From a bacterium (lineage in GTDB: Bacteria; Electryoneota; RPQS01): a stretch of 64,000 nt of DNA. Location of the stretch: the NCBI GenBank assembly GCA_023382385.1, contig JAHDVH010000001.1, positions 924,616 to 988,615 of the forward strand. Direction: 5' to 3'. Made by a program: the position numbers and the translations under genes. The notes under the pieces are model-generated. The model saw only the letters and a list, made by a program, of their open reading frames with translations. It was not told the origin of the DNA and did not search any database. Shown here in pieces: positions 53,063 to 61,223 of the stretch. The first letter of the stretch is position 1. Every line of letters starts with the position of its first letter.

Positions 53063-54523
53063 TTGAGTAATCTGAAGGAACGGCCCGTCGTAAGTCGTGA
53101 CACGATCCCAACGACGAGCGCGACGATTGGCAAGCACGGGAAGAGAAACTGGGTTTTTCACGATCAAGCGAAGGGACGTTGGTCGGGAAGACGGAACATC
53201 GTGATGGCGATTCTGGTCGTCTTTTATCTGGCGGCCCCGTGGTTCACGATTAACGGCAATCCTTTCATGTTATTCGATCTCGTCAGCCGTCGATTCTCGT
53301 TCTTCGGCAAGACATTTTTGGCGACTGATTTGTATCTGCTTGCGTTGCTGCTTGTCCTGAGCGTGCTCGCATTGTTTTGGTTTTCCGCAATGTTTGGGAG
53401 ACTATGGTGCGGGTGGGCATGTCCACAGACGGTCTATCTGGAGAGCTTTTTTTACCGCATTGAACGCTGGATAGAAGGCAATCCCAGGGCACGTCGCGCA
53501 CTGCACGATGGTCCGCGCGACGACGCATATTGGACAAAAAAGATCAGCAAGCATGCGATATTCTGGCTTGTGTCTACGGGGATGAGTTTAAGCTTCACTG
53601 CCTACTTCATAGGGCCGGAGGCATCCTACGAGATGTTCTGGACCTTCGGGGCGGCGCATCCCGCAGCGATGGTCGTCGCTGTTTCCTTAACCGCTCTGAC
53701 GTATTTCAACTTCGCTTGGTTTCGCGAGCAGTTTTGCCACTTCGTTTGTCCTTATGCTCGAATTCAATCTGTGTTTCTGGATGAGCACAGCTTGATTATC
53801 GGATACGACACTCACCGCGGCGAACCGCGCGGCCACATTCGACCCAATGATCCGACTCCGAAGGGTGACTGCATTGCTTGTAATCGCTGTGTTCAGGTTT
53901 GCCCTGCGGGCATAGACATACGCGACGGCCTGCAACTCGAGTGTATACAATGCACGGCCTGTATTGACGCATGCGACACTGTAATGACCAAAGTCGGCAG
54001 GCCAACAGGACTGATACGCTATGATTCTCTTGCCGGAATGGAGCACAAGTCTCGAAAACTCCTTCGTCCGCGCACGTTGCTTTACCTCGGTGTATCGGCG
54101 ATCGTGCTCACACTCTTTCTGGCTCGCCTATCTTCCCGCGAGATCGTCGACTTCGCCGTTGTGCGCGCACCCGGGGCACCGTATTTGGTTCAGGAGGACG
54201 GGCTCGTGAGAAACATGCTTCAACTTCATATGACAAATACAGATGTGAGGACGCGTTCAGTGTCTGTGACGCTTGAAGGAGCTGAACATGCGGAGCTTCT
54301 CGTTCCGGGTTCGCCGTTTGAAATTTCGCCGGGCGAACGTGTCAAGGCGGAAGCGTTTGTCATGCTTCCGCGCAAATCTATAAGAAGCTCGTCAACACCT
54401 ATTCAGTTCAAACTTATGGACGGATCAGAGGTTATCAATCGAGCTTCGGCGAAATTCCTTGGCCCGGTCTACCGAGATCATGATGACGATGACGATAACA
54501 AAAAGGGGGATCACGATGACTGA
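53063..54523 (+). CDS. ccoG: CcoG (RdxA/FixG) iron-sulfur maturation protein
   Basis: A 486-residue membrane protein with two [4Fe-4S] motifs (CIACNRCVQVCPAG near 270 and CIQCTACIDACD near 294), preceded by CGWACPQTVYLESF and FCHFVCPYARIQ, as in CcoG. It reduces Cu(II) for the oxidase. An Ig-like periplasmic domain ends in a tail of Asp, His and Lys (DHDDDDDNKKGDHDD), which could bind metal. The start TTG 53063 follows GAAAGG; the longer frame from 52934 lies inside ccoP and is rejected. Confidence 0.93.
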   Translation: MSNLKERPVVSRDTIPTTSATIGKHGKRNWVFHDQAKGRWSGRRNIVMAILVVFYLAAPWFTINGNPFMLFDLVSRRFSFFGKTFLATDLYLLALLLVLSVLALFWFSAMFGRLWCGWACPQTVYLESFFYRIERWIEGNPRARRALHDGPRDDAYWTKKISKHAIFWLVSTGMSLSFTAYFIGPEASYEMFWTFGAAHPAAMVVAVSLTALTYFNFAWFREQFCHFVCPYARIQSVFLDEHSLIIGYDTHRGEPRGHIRPNDPTPKGDCIACNRCVQVCPAGIDIRDGLQLECIQCTACIDACDTVMTKVGRPTGLIRYDSLAGMEHKSRKLLRPRTLLYLGVSAIVLTLFLARLSSREIVDFAVVRAPGAPYLVQEDGLVRNMLQLHMTNTDVRTRSVSVTLEGAEHAELLVPGSPFEISPGERVKAEAFVMLPRKSIRSSSTPIQFKLMDGSEVINRASAKFLGPVYRDHDDDDDNKKGDHDD

Positions 54524-55019
54524 AGTCCAACAGAAGGATAGGCAGAAGTTTCTCGACCAGAACCTGTGGCCTATGATCATTATTGCGATTCTCGTCTCTA
54601 CGGTCGCCGCAAACATGGCCGTTTTGACAATCGCCACACAGAATCCGCCTGAGCTCATGGTAGAGAATTACTATGAGAAAGGTGCGAACCTGAAACAGGT
54701 CTTGAATGAGAAGCAGGCTACCGCACGGACCGGCTGGAAAGTCACTGCAAATGTTCCTCTCGAAGATCGGCAATTAGTGGTGTTGACGGTGGTTGATGCC
54801 GCAGGCCTGCCGTGCGACTCAATCGCGGGCACTTGCGGATTGTACCGCCCTTCAGACAAGAGTCTGGACCGCCCGATGAACAGGTTGCTTGCGATGGGTA
54901 ATGGCCAGTATGCATTGAGAACTGAAGTACCTCTGCCGCGCGGAGCGTGGGAATGTGTTGCAGAACTGTCGCAGGGTGAGAAGTGGTACCGCGACAGAAT
55001 TCCTTTGTTTGTGGATTAG
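54516..55019 (+). CDS. FixH-like cbb3 assembly protein
   Basis: A 167-residue protein with one N-terminal span (WPMIIIAILVSTVAAN) and a periplasmic beta domain, with the family's early NPPELMVENYYEKG. FixH/CcoH proteins help cbb3 assembly. The start at 54516 has AGGGGGA upstream and overlaps the ccoG stop by eight bases. The gene order after ccoG is the expected one. Confidence 0.85.
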   Translation: MTEVQQKDRQKFLDQNLWPMIIIAILVSTVAANMAVLTIATQNPPELMVENYYEKGANLKQVLNEKQATARTGWKVTANVPLEDRQLVVLTVVDAAGLPCDSIAGTCGLYRPSDKSLDRPMNRLLAMGNGQYALRTEVPLPRGAWECVAELSQGEKWYRDRIPLFVD

Positions 55020-55020
55020 T

Positions 55021-55704
55021 ATGAACTCTTTGTCTGCTGAAGTTGTTCCGGCGTTTCTTGTGGGCTTACTGAGTTCGGCTCATTGTATCGGGATGTGCGG
55101 CCCACTGGCGACTCTGGGGTGCCGTTCTAAGTTAACGGGCGGAGCGTGGGCGCCACTCGGCTTTTCATTCGGAAAGCTGATTTCGTATTCACTACTTGGA
55201 TATCTTGCAGCTCTCTTGGGATCCATGTTGCTTGACGCGGCCGGACTTCAACACGTAACTGCTTGGGTTTCCATCGGTGGAGGCGTGTTGATGCTGCTGG
55301 CTTTAGCACTTGCATACCTCCTCCCCACGTCCGGAGGATTTCTTTCGAAATTCTCGATAGCAGTTTCGAAAAGGGCGCTACGTTGGGGGAAGTTGATGTC
55401 TCCTGGATTAGGTTTTGCGGCGGCGTTTTTGCCCTGCGGCGTGCTGTACGCGATGGTCGCGCGATCGGCGGCAGTAGAATCGCCGTGGTCCGGCATGTTC
55501 ATCATGCAAGCATTTGGCTTTGGAACGATGCCTGCATTGTTAGGCATTGGAGTTGTTCTGCAGAAGCTACCTGCTCGCTGGAGCAAATACGGGAATGTCG
55601 CCGCAAGTGCATTATTGGCAATCACTGCCTTCGTACTGTTGTGGCGAGGAGTCGCTGGATTGGCTGTGGACCACGGTCCTCCGCCCTGTTGCACAGGACA
55701 TTAG
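55021..55704 (+). CDS. SafE/TauE-like membrane protein of the cbb3 operon
   Basis: A 227-residue protein of six or seven spans with SAHCIGMCGPLA near the start, the motif of the DUF2/UreH-like group found with ccoGH in many operons. It is thought to help copper or sulfur handling for the oxidase; the exact role is not settled. It ends in a metal-ligand-rich PPPCCTGH. The start at 55021 comes one base after the previous stop; the longer frame overlaps fixH and is rejected. Confidence 0.85.
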   Translation: MNSLSAEVVPAFLVGLLSSAHCIGMCGPLATLGCRSKLTGGAWAPLGFSFGKLISYSLLGYLAALLGSMLLDAAGLQHVTAWVSIGGGVLMLLALALAYLLPTSGGFLSKFSIAVSKRALRWGKLMSPGLGFAAAFLPCGVLYAMVARSAAVESPWSGMFIMQAFGFGTMPALLGIGVVLQKLPARWSKYGNVAASALLAITAFVLLWRGVAGLAVDHGPPPCCTGH

Positions 55705-55713
55705 TTGAACGAG

Positions 55714-55743
55714 AGAGGGTCAAGCATCGCTTGACCCTCTTTA
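55714..55743 (+). terminator. Intrinsic terminator after the cbb3 operon
   Basis: A perfect 12-base stem AGAGGGTCAAGC / GCTTGACCCTCT with the loop ATC leads into TTTAC. It lies between converging operons and may serve both. Confidence 0.85.
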
Positions 55744-55763
55744 CTACTGAATGCATATCTGAC

Positions 55764-57197
55764 TCACTCAACAACTGCATCCTGAATGAGATACGGCGCG
55801 GCGGCTTCAATGTCCTGGTTGACTGCCGTCACACGAAAGCCTAATCTCAATAGCAAGGACGCAACCGAAGCTGAGCGGGAACCAGTGGAACAGTAGACAG
55901 CAATTTGTACTGATTTCGGCAATTCGTTCACGCGACTCATGATTCGCGTATGCGGAATGCAAACCGCATTAGGAAAGTGACCTTCATCAAACTCGGCTTC
56001 CCCGCGCACATCGAGAACGAAGAAACTGCTATTCCTGTCTTGCAGTTCCTCGAAGCTGATGACCTCCATAGTAGCCGCACATTGCTGTGTCAGGATCCAG
56101 TCTGCAAAGTCGCTCCTGGAAACGTAACCAGACAAGTTATCCAGACCAATGCGCCAGAGCAATCGTGCGGCAGTCTCTGCTTGCGAAGAGTCGCAAATTA
56201 CGACAATCTTCCGATCTGAAGGAATCAGCGAACCCGCGTACGTCGGGAAGCTTCTGCTAAGCGGAATCCAAAGACAACCAGGAAAGTGCATAGATAAGTA
56301 TTCAGTCCGCGGAGTGCGCGTGTCAATGACCACCGTCTTGTCATCACTGACAAGCGACGCAACATGCTCGGGTTTCAGCTTTGGCACATGGATTTGGGCT
56401 GGAAGCAGAGGAGGTCCGAGCTTGTTCCATTGCTTCATTTGTGCGAAATAGAGAGGTGGTTCCGGCTGTCCGTGCAAGATCTCTCGAACAAAGCGCTCTT
56501 CCCCGCTTCGTACCGCGCGAATAGCAGGATTGAAACGCAATTCGTATCCAACAGTTGTATCAGGAATCGCACCAAGCGACTTTCCGCATGCCGAGCCTGC
56601 TCCGTGGCCTGGCCAGACTTGAAGAAATTCGGGAAGATTAAGGAATCTCGTTAAAGAGTGGTAAAGAGCGCGGGCAGAGGGTTCCTTCGCACCTGCCTGG
56701 CCTGCAGCAGACTCCAATAAGTCAGGTCTGCCCACATCACCGACAAATACAAAATCTCCGCTGATCATGCCTATCGGGCTATCGGCACCCCCGCCTCGGT
56801 CGGTGACCATGAAACACAAGTGTTCCGGCGTGTGACCGGGAGTATGAACGGCCTGAATATCAATCTTGCCGACAGAGAAAGTATCCCCGTGCCTCAACAA
56901 TTTCGTTTGGGAAGGAGGCTTCGCCTTCCATTGATACGCCCAATCCTGGCCTCCTTCGCTTGAGAGGTACACCGTTACGGGAAAGCGATGCGCGAATTCG
57001 CGGGCACCCGATACAAAATCAGCATGGATATGAGTTTCAGCGATTGCGACAATCCGCAGATTGTTGCTTTCGGCGATCTCTACATAGCGGTCGATGTCTC
57101 GCTCGGGATCAACCAAGAGAGCTTCGCCGGTCGCCTGACAGCCGATCAGGTAGGCATACTGTGCGAGAAATGGGTCTTCTATTTGTCGGAAGTACAT
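55764..57197 (-). CDS. Metallo-beta-lactamase fold with two rhodanese domains
   Basis: The 477-residue protein starts with a persulfide dioxygenase-like metallo-hydrolase: THIHADF (55-61), HTPGHTPEH and GDFVFVGD supply metal ligands. Two rhodanese domains follow (about 265-360 with VICDSSQAE, and about 375-477 with VYCSTGSRSAS, each with a candidate catalytic Cys). Such proteins oxidise glutathione or other persulfides and pass sulfane sulfur. It is the last gene of the leftward sulfur operon, eight bases after the YeeE gene. Confidence 0.87.
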   Translation of the reverse strand: MYFRQIEDPFLAQYAYLIGCQATGEALLVDPERDIDRYVEIAESNNLRIVAIAETHIHADFVSGAREFAHRFPVTVYLSSEGGQDWAYQWKAKPPSQTKLLRHGDTFSVGKIDIQAVHTPGHTPEHLCFMVTDRGGGADSPIGMISGDFVFVGDVGRPDLLESAAGQAGAKEPSARALYHSLTRFLNLPEFLQVWPGHGAGSACGKSLGAIPDTTVGYELRFNPAIRAVRSGEERFVREILHGQPEPPLYFAQMKQWNKLGPPLLPAQIHVPKLKPEHVASLVSDDKTVVIDTRTPRTEYLSMHFPGCLWIPLSRSFPTYAGSLIPSDRKIVVICDSSQAETAARLLWRIGLDNLSGYVSRSDFADWILTQQCAATMEVISFEELQDRNSSFFVLDVRGEAEFDEGHFPNAVCIPHTRIMSRVNELPKSVQIAVYCSTGSRSASVASLLLRLGFRVTAVNQDIEAAAPYLIQDAVVE

Positions 57198-57204
57198 GAA
57201 TGTT

Positions 57205-57654
57205 TTAATGCGGCAATCTCGGCTTCAGATAGCCATACGTCCAGGCACCGAGAAAGGCAAAGCAAAGCGGGACGATCATTACGGTTAAGCCTGTCCCAAT
57301 AAGTGTATACAGTGGCCCAGGGCAAGCCCCTGTAAACGCCCATCCGATGCCGAAACAGGTTCCACCCAGCAGGTAGTTTCGCCAAGTCGTAGTGTCTTTC
57401 GGTGCAAGCACCGCGGGTTCGCCGTTGATTGTCTTAAGACCAAGACTACGGATGATTTTCAGGCTGATGGCCGCGGTAATGACACCGGAAAAGAGCAATC
57501 CGTACATATGAAAGGAGTGAAAGCGGAACATTTCCTGAATGCGAAACCACGAGATTGCCTCGGACTTTGAGATAACTATCCCGAAATAGATTCCAAGCAC
57601 CAGGAAGATTAGCTTATCTCTCAGCGATAGAGTAGACGAGTTATTCTTGCTCAT
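57205..57654 (-). CDS. YeeE/YedE sulfur-transport half-protein (short)
   Basis: A 149-residue membrane protein with about four spans and the motif GWAFTGACPGP, whose Cys lies within the sulfur path of YeeE/YedE proteins. Single units pair with another half to form the thiosulfate or sulfide-type channel. It comes six bases after the other half gene, in the same direction. Confidence 0.85.
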   Translation of the reverse strand: MSKNNSSTLSLRDKLIFLVLGIYFGIVISKSEAISWFRIQEMFRFHSFHMYGLLFSGVITAAISLKIIRSLGLKTINGEPAVLAPKDTTTWRNYLLGGTCFGIGWAFTGACPGPLYTLIGTGLTVMIVPLCFAFLGAWTYGYLKPRLPH

Positions 57655-57660
57655 ATTTTT

Positions 57661-58218
57661 CTAGAAGATCAGTGGGAAGAGTAGGTGCGTCGCCAACAAG
57701 CCTCCAGCAAAGAAGCCGCAGACCGCTACGAGCGAAGGCCACTGTAAGTTTGCCATTCCGGTGATTCCGTGACCGGAAGTACACCCATTTGCCCAACGAG
57801 TTCCAAAACCTATCAGGAAACCCCCAACGGTCATGAGCAAGAGAGACGGCCATGACAAGAGGCTCGACCAACTAAAGAGCGAAGCCGGGGCGAGCCCTTG
57901 AATATCAGAAATCCCAAGGTGGGCCAAGTCATTGACAGTCTGACCGGATATCGCAACGGAACTCTCTGCTCTGAAGAGCTGGCCACCGATCCACCCGCCA
58001 ACAACCAAGCCTCCCGCAAAGATCAGCAGCCATAAGCCGTCCTTCCTCCAGTCATATCTCAGATACTCGATATCACGAGGATACACGGCAGCACACACAT
58101 GACGAAGACTACTTGAGACACCGAAGGCCCTTCCACCAAGCAGAAGCAAGAGAGGCGTTGTCAGGCCAATAAGTGGCCCACTTACGTACCACGGCCACGG
58201 TGAAAAGAGGAGTTCCAT
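57661..58218 (-). CDS. YeeE/YedE sulfur-transport half-protein (long)
   Basis: A 185-residue membrane protein with [18 protein letters not shown] near residue 143, the other conserved Cys motif of YeeE/YedE. Together with the next gene it rebuilds the full two-half transporter (PmpA/PmpB type), feeding sulfur to the metallo-hydrolase/rhodanese protein. It is the first gene of the operon, divergent from the GH172 gene. Confidence 0.87.
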   Translation of the reverse strand: MELLFSPWPWYVSGPLIGLTTPLLLLLGGRAFGVSSSLRHVCAAVYPRDIEYLRYDWRKDGLWLLIFAGGLVVGGWIGGQLFRAESSVAISGQTVNDLAHLGISDIQGLAPASLFSWSSLLSWPSLLLMTVGGFLIGFGTRWANGCTSGHGITGMANLQWPSLVAVCGFFAGGLLATHLLFPLIF

Positions 58219-58401
58219 GTAGACTTCTCTGTAAGCTATTGAAAAATTTGAACTGTCTGGTTCGGTAATCCCGTAATACTAAGCATTTCCGCCGAGAGTT
58301 ACAACGTATCAGAGTAGAAAAGGTTGCGTCAGGGAATTGCGGACTCAGGTTCAACGGTGCTATTTTGGAAAGGATCGGCTCATTAAGGATTGGCGAGGTT
58401 T

Positions 58402-61143
58402 ATGAAGAGACTACTGCAATTACTCATTTTGATTCCATTATCGGCAGCACTGGGTCAGGTCTACTGGGACCATATGCTGCATCCTGAACGACTATCCTAC
58501 CCGCTTGAGGCTGAGCTTGTGCATTTCTCCAGTTGGGCAAGAAATGATGGGAATAGCGACTTGGGCTGGTATTATGGCAATGATCCGAATGGCTGGCGGA
58601 TTCTCTGTGATATCGAAGGGCCGGGAGTCATCACAGACATGTGGTGGACGAAGGACGGCGCTACGGATGCTTGGCGCTGGCGACTGTATATTGACAACAT
58701 GTCAACAGCCTTGATTGACACACCCATTACCTATCCATTTGGCGACATGGAGCCATTTTCTCCGCCAATCGCCGACAGCTCGTCAGGAGGATATTATAGT
58801 TACGTTCCGATTCCGTTTCAAAGTAGAGCAAGGATCACGTATAACAACGCAGGTTCTATCTACTTTCATGTGAGCGTATTGAAGTATCCTCAAGGCACAC
58901 CGATCAGCTCTTTCACGATGCCACCGAGTCCCGCCTACATGGTGAAGCTTGACTCGCTTCGACAGCGCCTTGAATCTCCCAGTATACCGGTATTCACTCC
59001 GTTTCAGACACGCGTCGATTGTACATCGGTCTTGGCACCCGGAACAAAGATTTCATTCGCTACAGAACCTTTTACCGGTCGTACGCGACGGTTGTTGCTG
59101 CGAATGCAAAACCGTACTCAGCAGGTTTTTGAGAACGTATGGATTAGGGTTTACACGGATGGATACCCGCTACCGGATATTGAAGGTCCACTATCCGTCG
59201 CCATGGGCACTCCCTTGGGTTGGCGGCCGTATCAATCAGTAGTTACCGGATCAGTGGGTGATACCCTTTACTTCAACCTGCCCATTGTGGCGGATCGCGG
59301 AATCCGCATAGAATTGGAGAATCGAACGTCTCAGTTACAACCTTTCGCTGCGGCCATCGAGACCATCGCCGAAGATGTCGGGCCATTCCGACTGAACGGG
59401 CTGTATCGCGAGGGGAATCCGACACGGCTTTGGGAGAACTTCAAACTTGCTGAATTCTCCGGTGCGGGAAATTTCGTGGGAACTGTGATGGACATGCAGC
59501 AAACAGATCCCCATGTATTTGAAGGAGATGAGGTGTTCTTCATTGATGGAGAGTCTATCCCTTCCTGGCACGGCACCGGAACCGAGGATTATTTCAAAGG
59601 CGGGCGATATTGGACTCCAGTTTATGACCAAGAAGAGCTGCATGGCTGCATCGCCTACCTGGGGGACACAGCTGCTGCCTACCGATGGCACAATAACGAC
59701 GTCATCCCGTTTAATACAAGCCTACGATACGAGACAGAAGTAGGCCGATTCAATAACTTCCAGGGCCATTACCGAACGATGTCGTTTGCGTATGTGGAGC
59801 GTCCTGAATGGGAGATACTCGATGCGAGCGGCGACGGCGCTACTCACGGCGGCGAGCGCTTGCGAGTCGTCGGAGCGCAGCGTGATCCTAATGTTGCGGT
59901 ATTCGGAGTATTTATGGGCGGCGCGTTCCTCGAACTTGCAGAAGGCTCTGTCCTCCACGTGAACTCGGACTCGGTATTTGACGCGACGTTTGTTGTGCCG
60001 GATACGCTGCAAGCCGGGAACTATGAGGTGCAGTTTTGGGCAGATGACGGTTTCCAAACCATAACTCCTGAATGGCACCACCTAGGTGGACCAACTCTCT
60101 GGTTCCGGCCCGTGCGTACTGATATCGACAACACCGTTTACGCAGGGGACACCTTGGATATCGAGTTGCACGGGCTTCAGCCGGGAGAAACAGCGAGCAT
60201 CGCCATCGCCGGATGGCCATCCCCATGGTTAGGATCAACCCCGTCTGCAAATAACGTTGGTAAGCTTGCAGGGCAAGTGCGAGTTCAACATGGATTGTAC
60301 GAAGGAGAGTATCAAGTTACAGCGACCCCGATCACCAGCCTACCGGCAGTTTGTGATAGCCTGCTTCACTATCGTTACTGGTTTAGAGTCGAGGCGGAGA
60401 CGATCTACAAAGTAAGTGCTGCCGGCACTCGACTGAAGGAAGAGTGGTGTCGAGACTGGATTAGGGCGGACAATCAGGATCCGTGGGGACGATTTGCGGT
60501 TCACCAGTTGATTGGAGCAAATTCAAGCAGCTACGTAACATTCAGGTTCTACGCGCCGGCAGCCGGTACGTTTCGCGCAGCTTACTTCTTTGGAAAGACA
60601 TCCAACGCACCGTACGTTTCGATGGAGATAAATGGCCAGCCAAGTCTGCCAGCAACTGACATGTTCGCACCGACTCTCTACAGCAGTTGGATTCGCAGTG
60701 ACACACTTTGGGGAGGAGTTCACGCCCTGAATGAAGGATACAACACTGTTACCATGCGAACGGTTGGAATCAATCCAAGTTCGGGCGGCTGGCGCGCGAA
60801 CCTCGATCAGATTCTGTTTGTCGCTGATGCGCCACAACCAAAACCGCAGACAGTTGAGGAACTGACTATTCAGCGACTGGATACAACGATCGAGCTGTCA
60901 TGGCGACCGGTCATCGAAGATGTGGATGGAGCTCCTCTCGTGGTCGAAGCCTATGACGTCTTTCGCTCGCTTCCAGGAGATTCACTATGGTATTGGCAGG
61001 CAGAAGTGTCGGGAACCGAGACCTCTTGGCAGTTTCCTATTTCGCACGGAGATCAGTACGAATTCACAGTCACAGCGCGACGCGACGCAGGTGCTCCGCT
61101 GACCACGATTCCAAAACGGAAACTGCGAGTCAAGGCAGACTAA
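58402..61143 (+). CDS. Secreted DUF2961 / GH172-type glycosidase
   Basis: The 913-residue protein has a signal peptide (LLQLLILIPLSAALG). A GH172 (DUF2961) domain at about 20-470 shows EGDEVFFIDGES, GTGTEDYFKGG (near 390) and AYRWHNNDVIPF. The family hydrolyses fructofuranosides or arabinans. A beta-sandwich region (about 480-660), a carbohydrate-binding-like domain (about 670-810) and a FN3-like end (about 815-913) follow. There is no T9SS signal. The ATG 58402 is chosen over TTG 58390 because GAGG precedes it. The exact sugar cannot be told. Confidence 0.85.
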   Translation: MKRLLQLLILIPLSAALGQVYWDHMLHPERLSYPLEAELVHFSSWARNDGNSDLGWYYGNDPNGWRILCDIEGPGVITDMWWTKDGATDAWRWRLYIDNMSTALIDTPITYPFGDMEPFSPPIADSSSGGYYSYVPIPFQSRARITYNNAGSIYFHVSVLKYPQGTPISSFTMPPSPAYMVKLDSLRQRLESPSIPVFTPFQTRVDCTSVLAPGTKISFATEPFTGRTRRLLLRMQNRTQQVFENVWIRVYTDGYPLPDIEGPLSVAMGTPLGWRPYQSVVTGSVGDTLYFNLPIVADRGIRIELENRTSQLQPFAAAIETIAEDVGPFRLNGLYREGNPTRLWENFKLAEFSGAGNFVGTVMDMQQTDPHVFEGDEVFFIDGESIPSWHGTGTEDYFKGGRYWTPVYDQEELHGCIAYLGDTAAAYRWHNNDVIPFNTSLRYETEVGRFNNFQGHYRTMSFAYVERPEWEILDASGDGATHGGERLRVVGAQRDPNVAVFGVFMGGAFLELAEGSVLHVNSDSVFDATFVVPDTLQAGNYEVQFWADDGFQTITPEWHHLGGPTLWFRPVRTDIDNTVYAGDTLDIELHGLQPGETASIAIAGWPSPWLGSTPSANNVGKLAGQVRVQHGLYEGEYQVTATPITSLPAVCDSLLHYRYWFRVEAETIYKVSAAGTRLKEEWCRDWIRADNQDPWGRFAVHQLIGANSSSYVTFRFYAPAAGTFRAAYFFGKTSNAPYVSMEINGQPSLPATDMFAPTLYSSWIRSDTLWGGVHALNEGYNTVTMRTVGINPSSGGWRANLDQILFVADAPQPKPQTVEELTIQRLDTTIELSWRPVIEDVDGAPLVVEAYDVFRSLPGDSLWYWQAEVSGTETSWQFPISHGDQYEFTVTARRDAGAPLTTIPKRKLRVKAD

Positions 61144-61172
61144 GTTGTTCATCTATCGGTTTACTTCTAACA

Positions 61173-61203
61173 AAAGAGCCTCCGCATTAGCGGAGGCTCT
61201 TTA
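61173..61203. terminator. Bidirectional terminator between GH172 and subtilisin genes
   Basis: A perfect 13-base stem AAAGAGCCTCCGC / GCGGAGGCTCTTT encloses a four-base loop, with A-rich and T-rich flanks that suit both directions. The genes converge here. Confidence 0.88.
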
Positions 61204-61223
61204 CTAACTACATTGCGCAGGAG

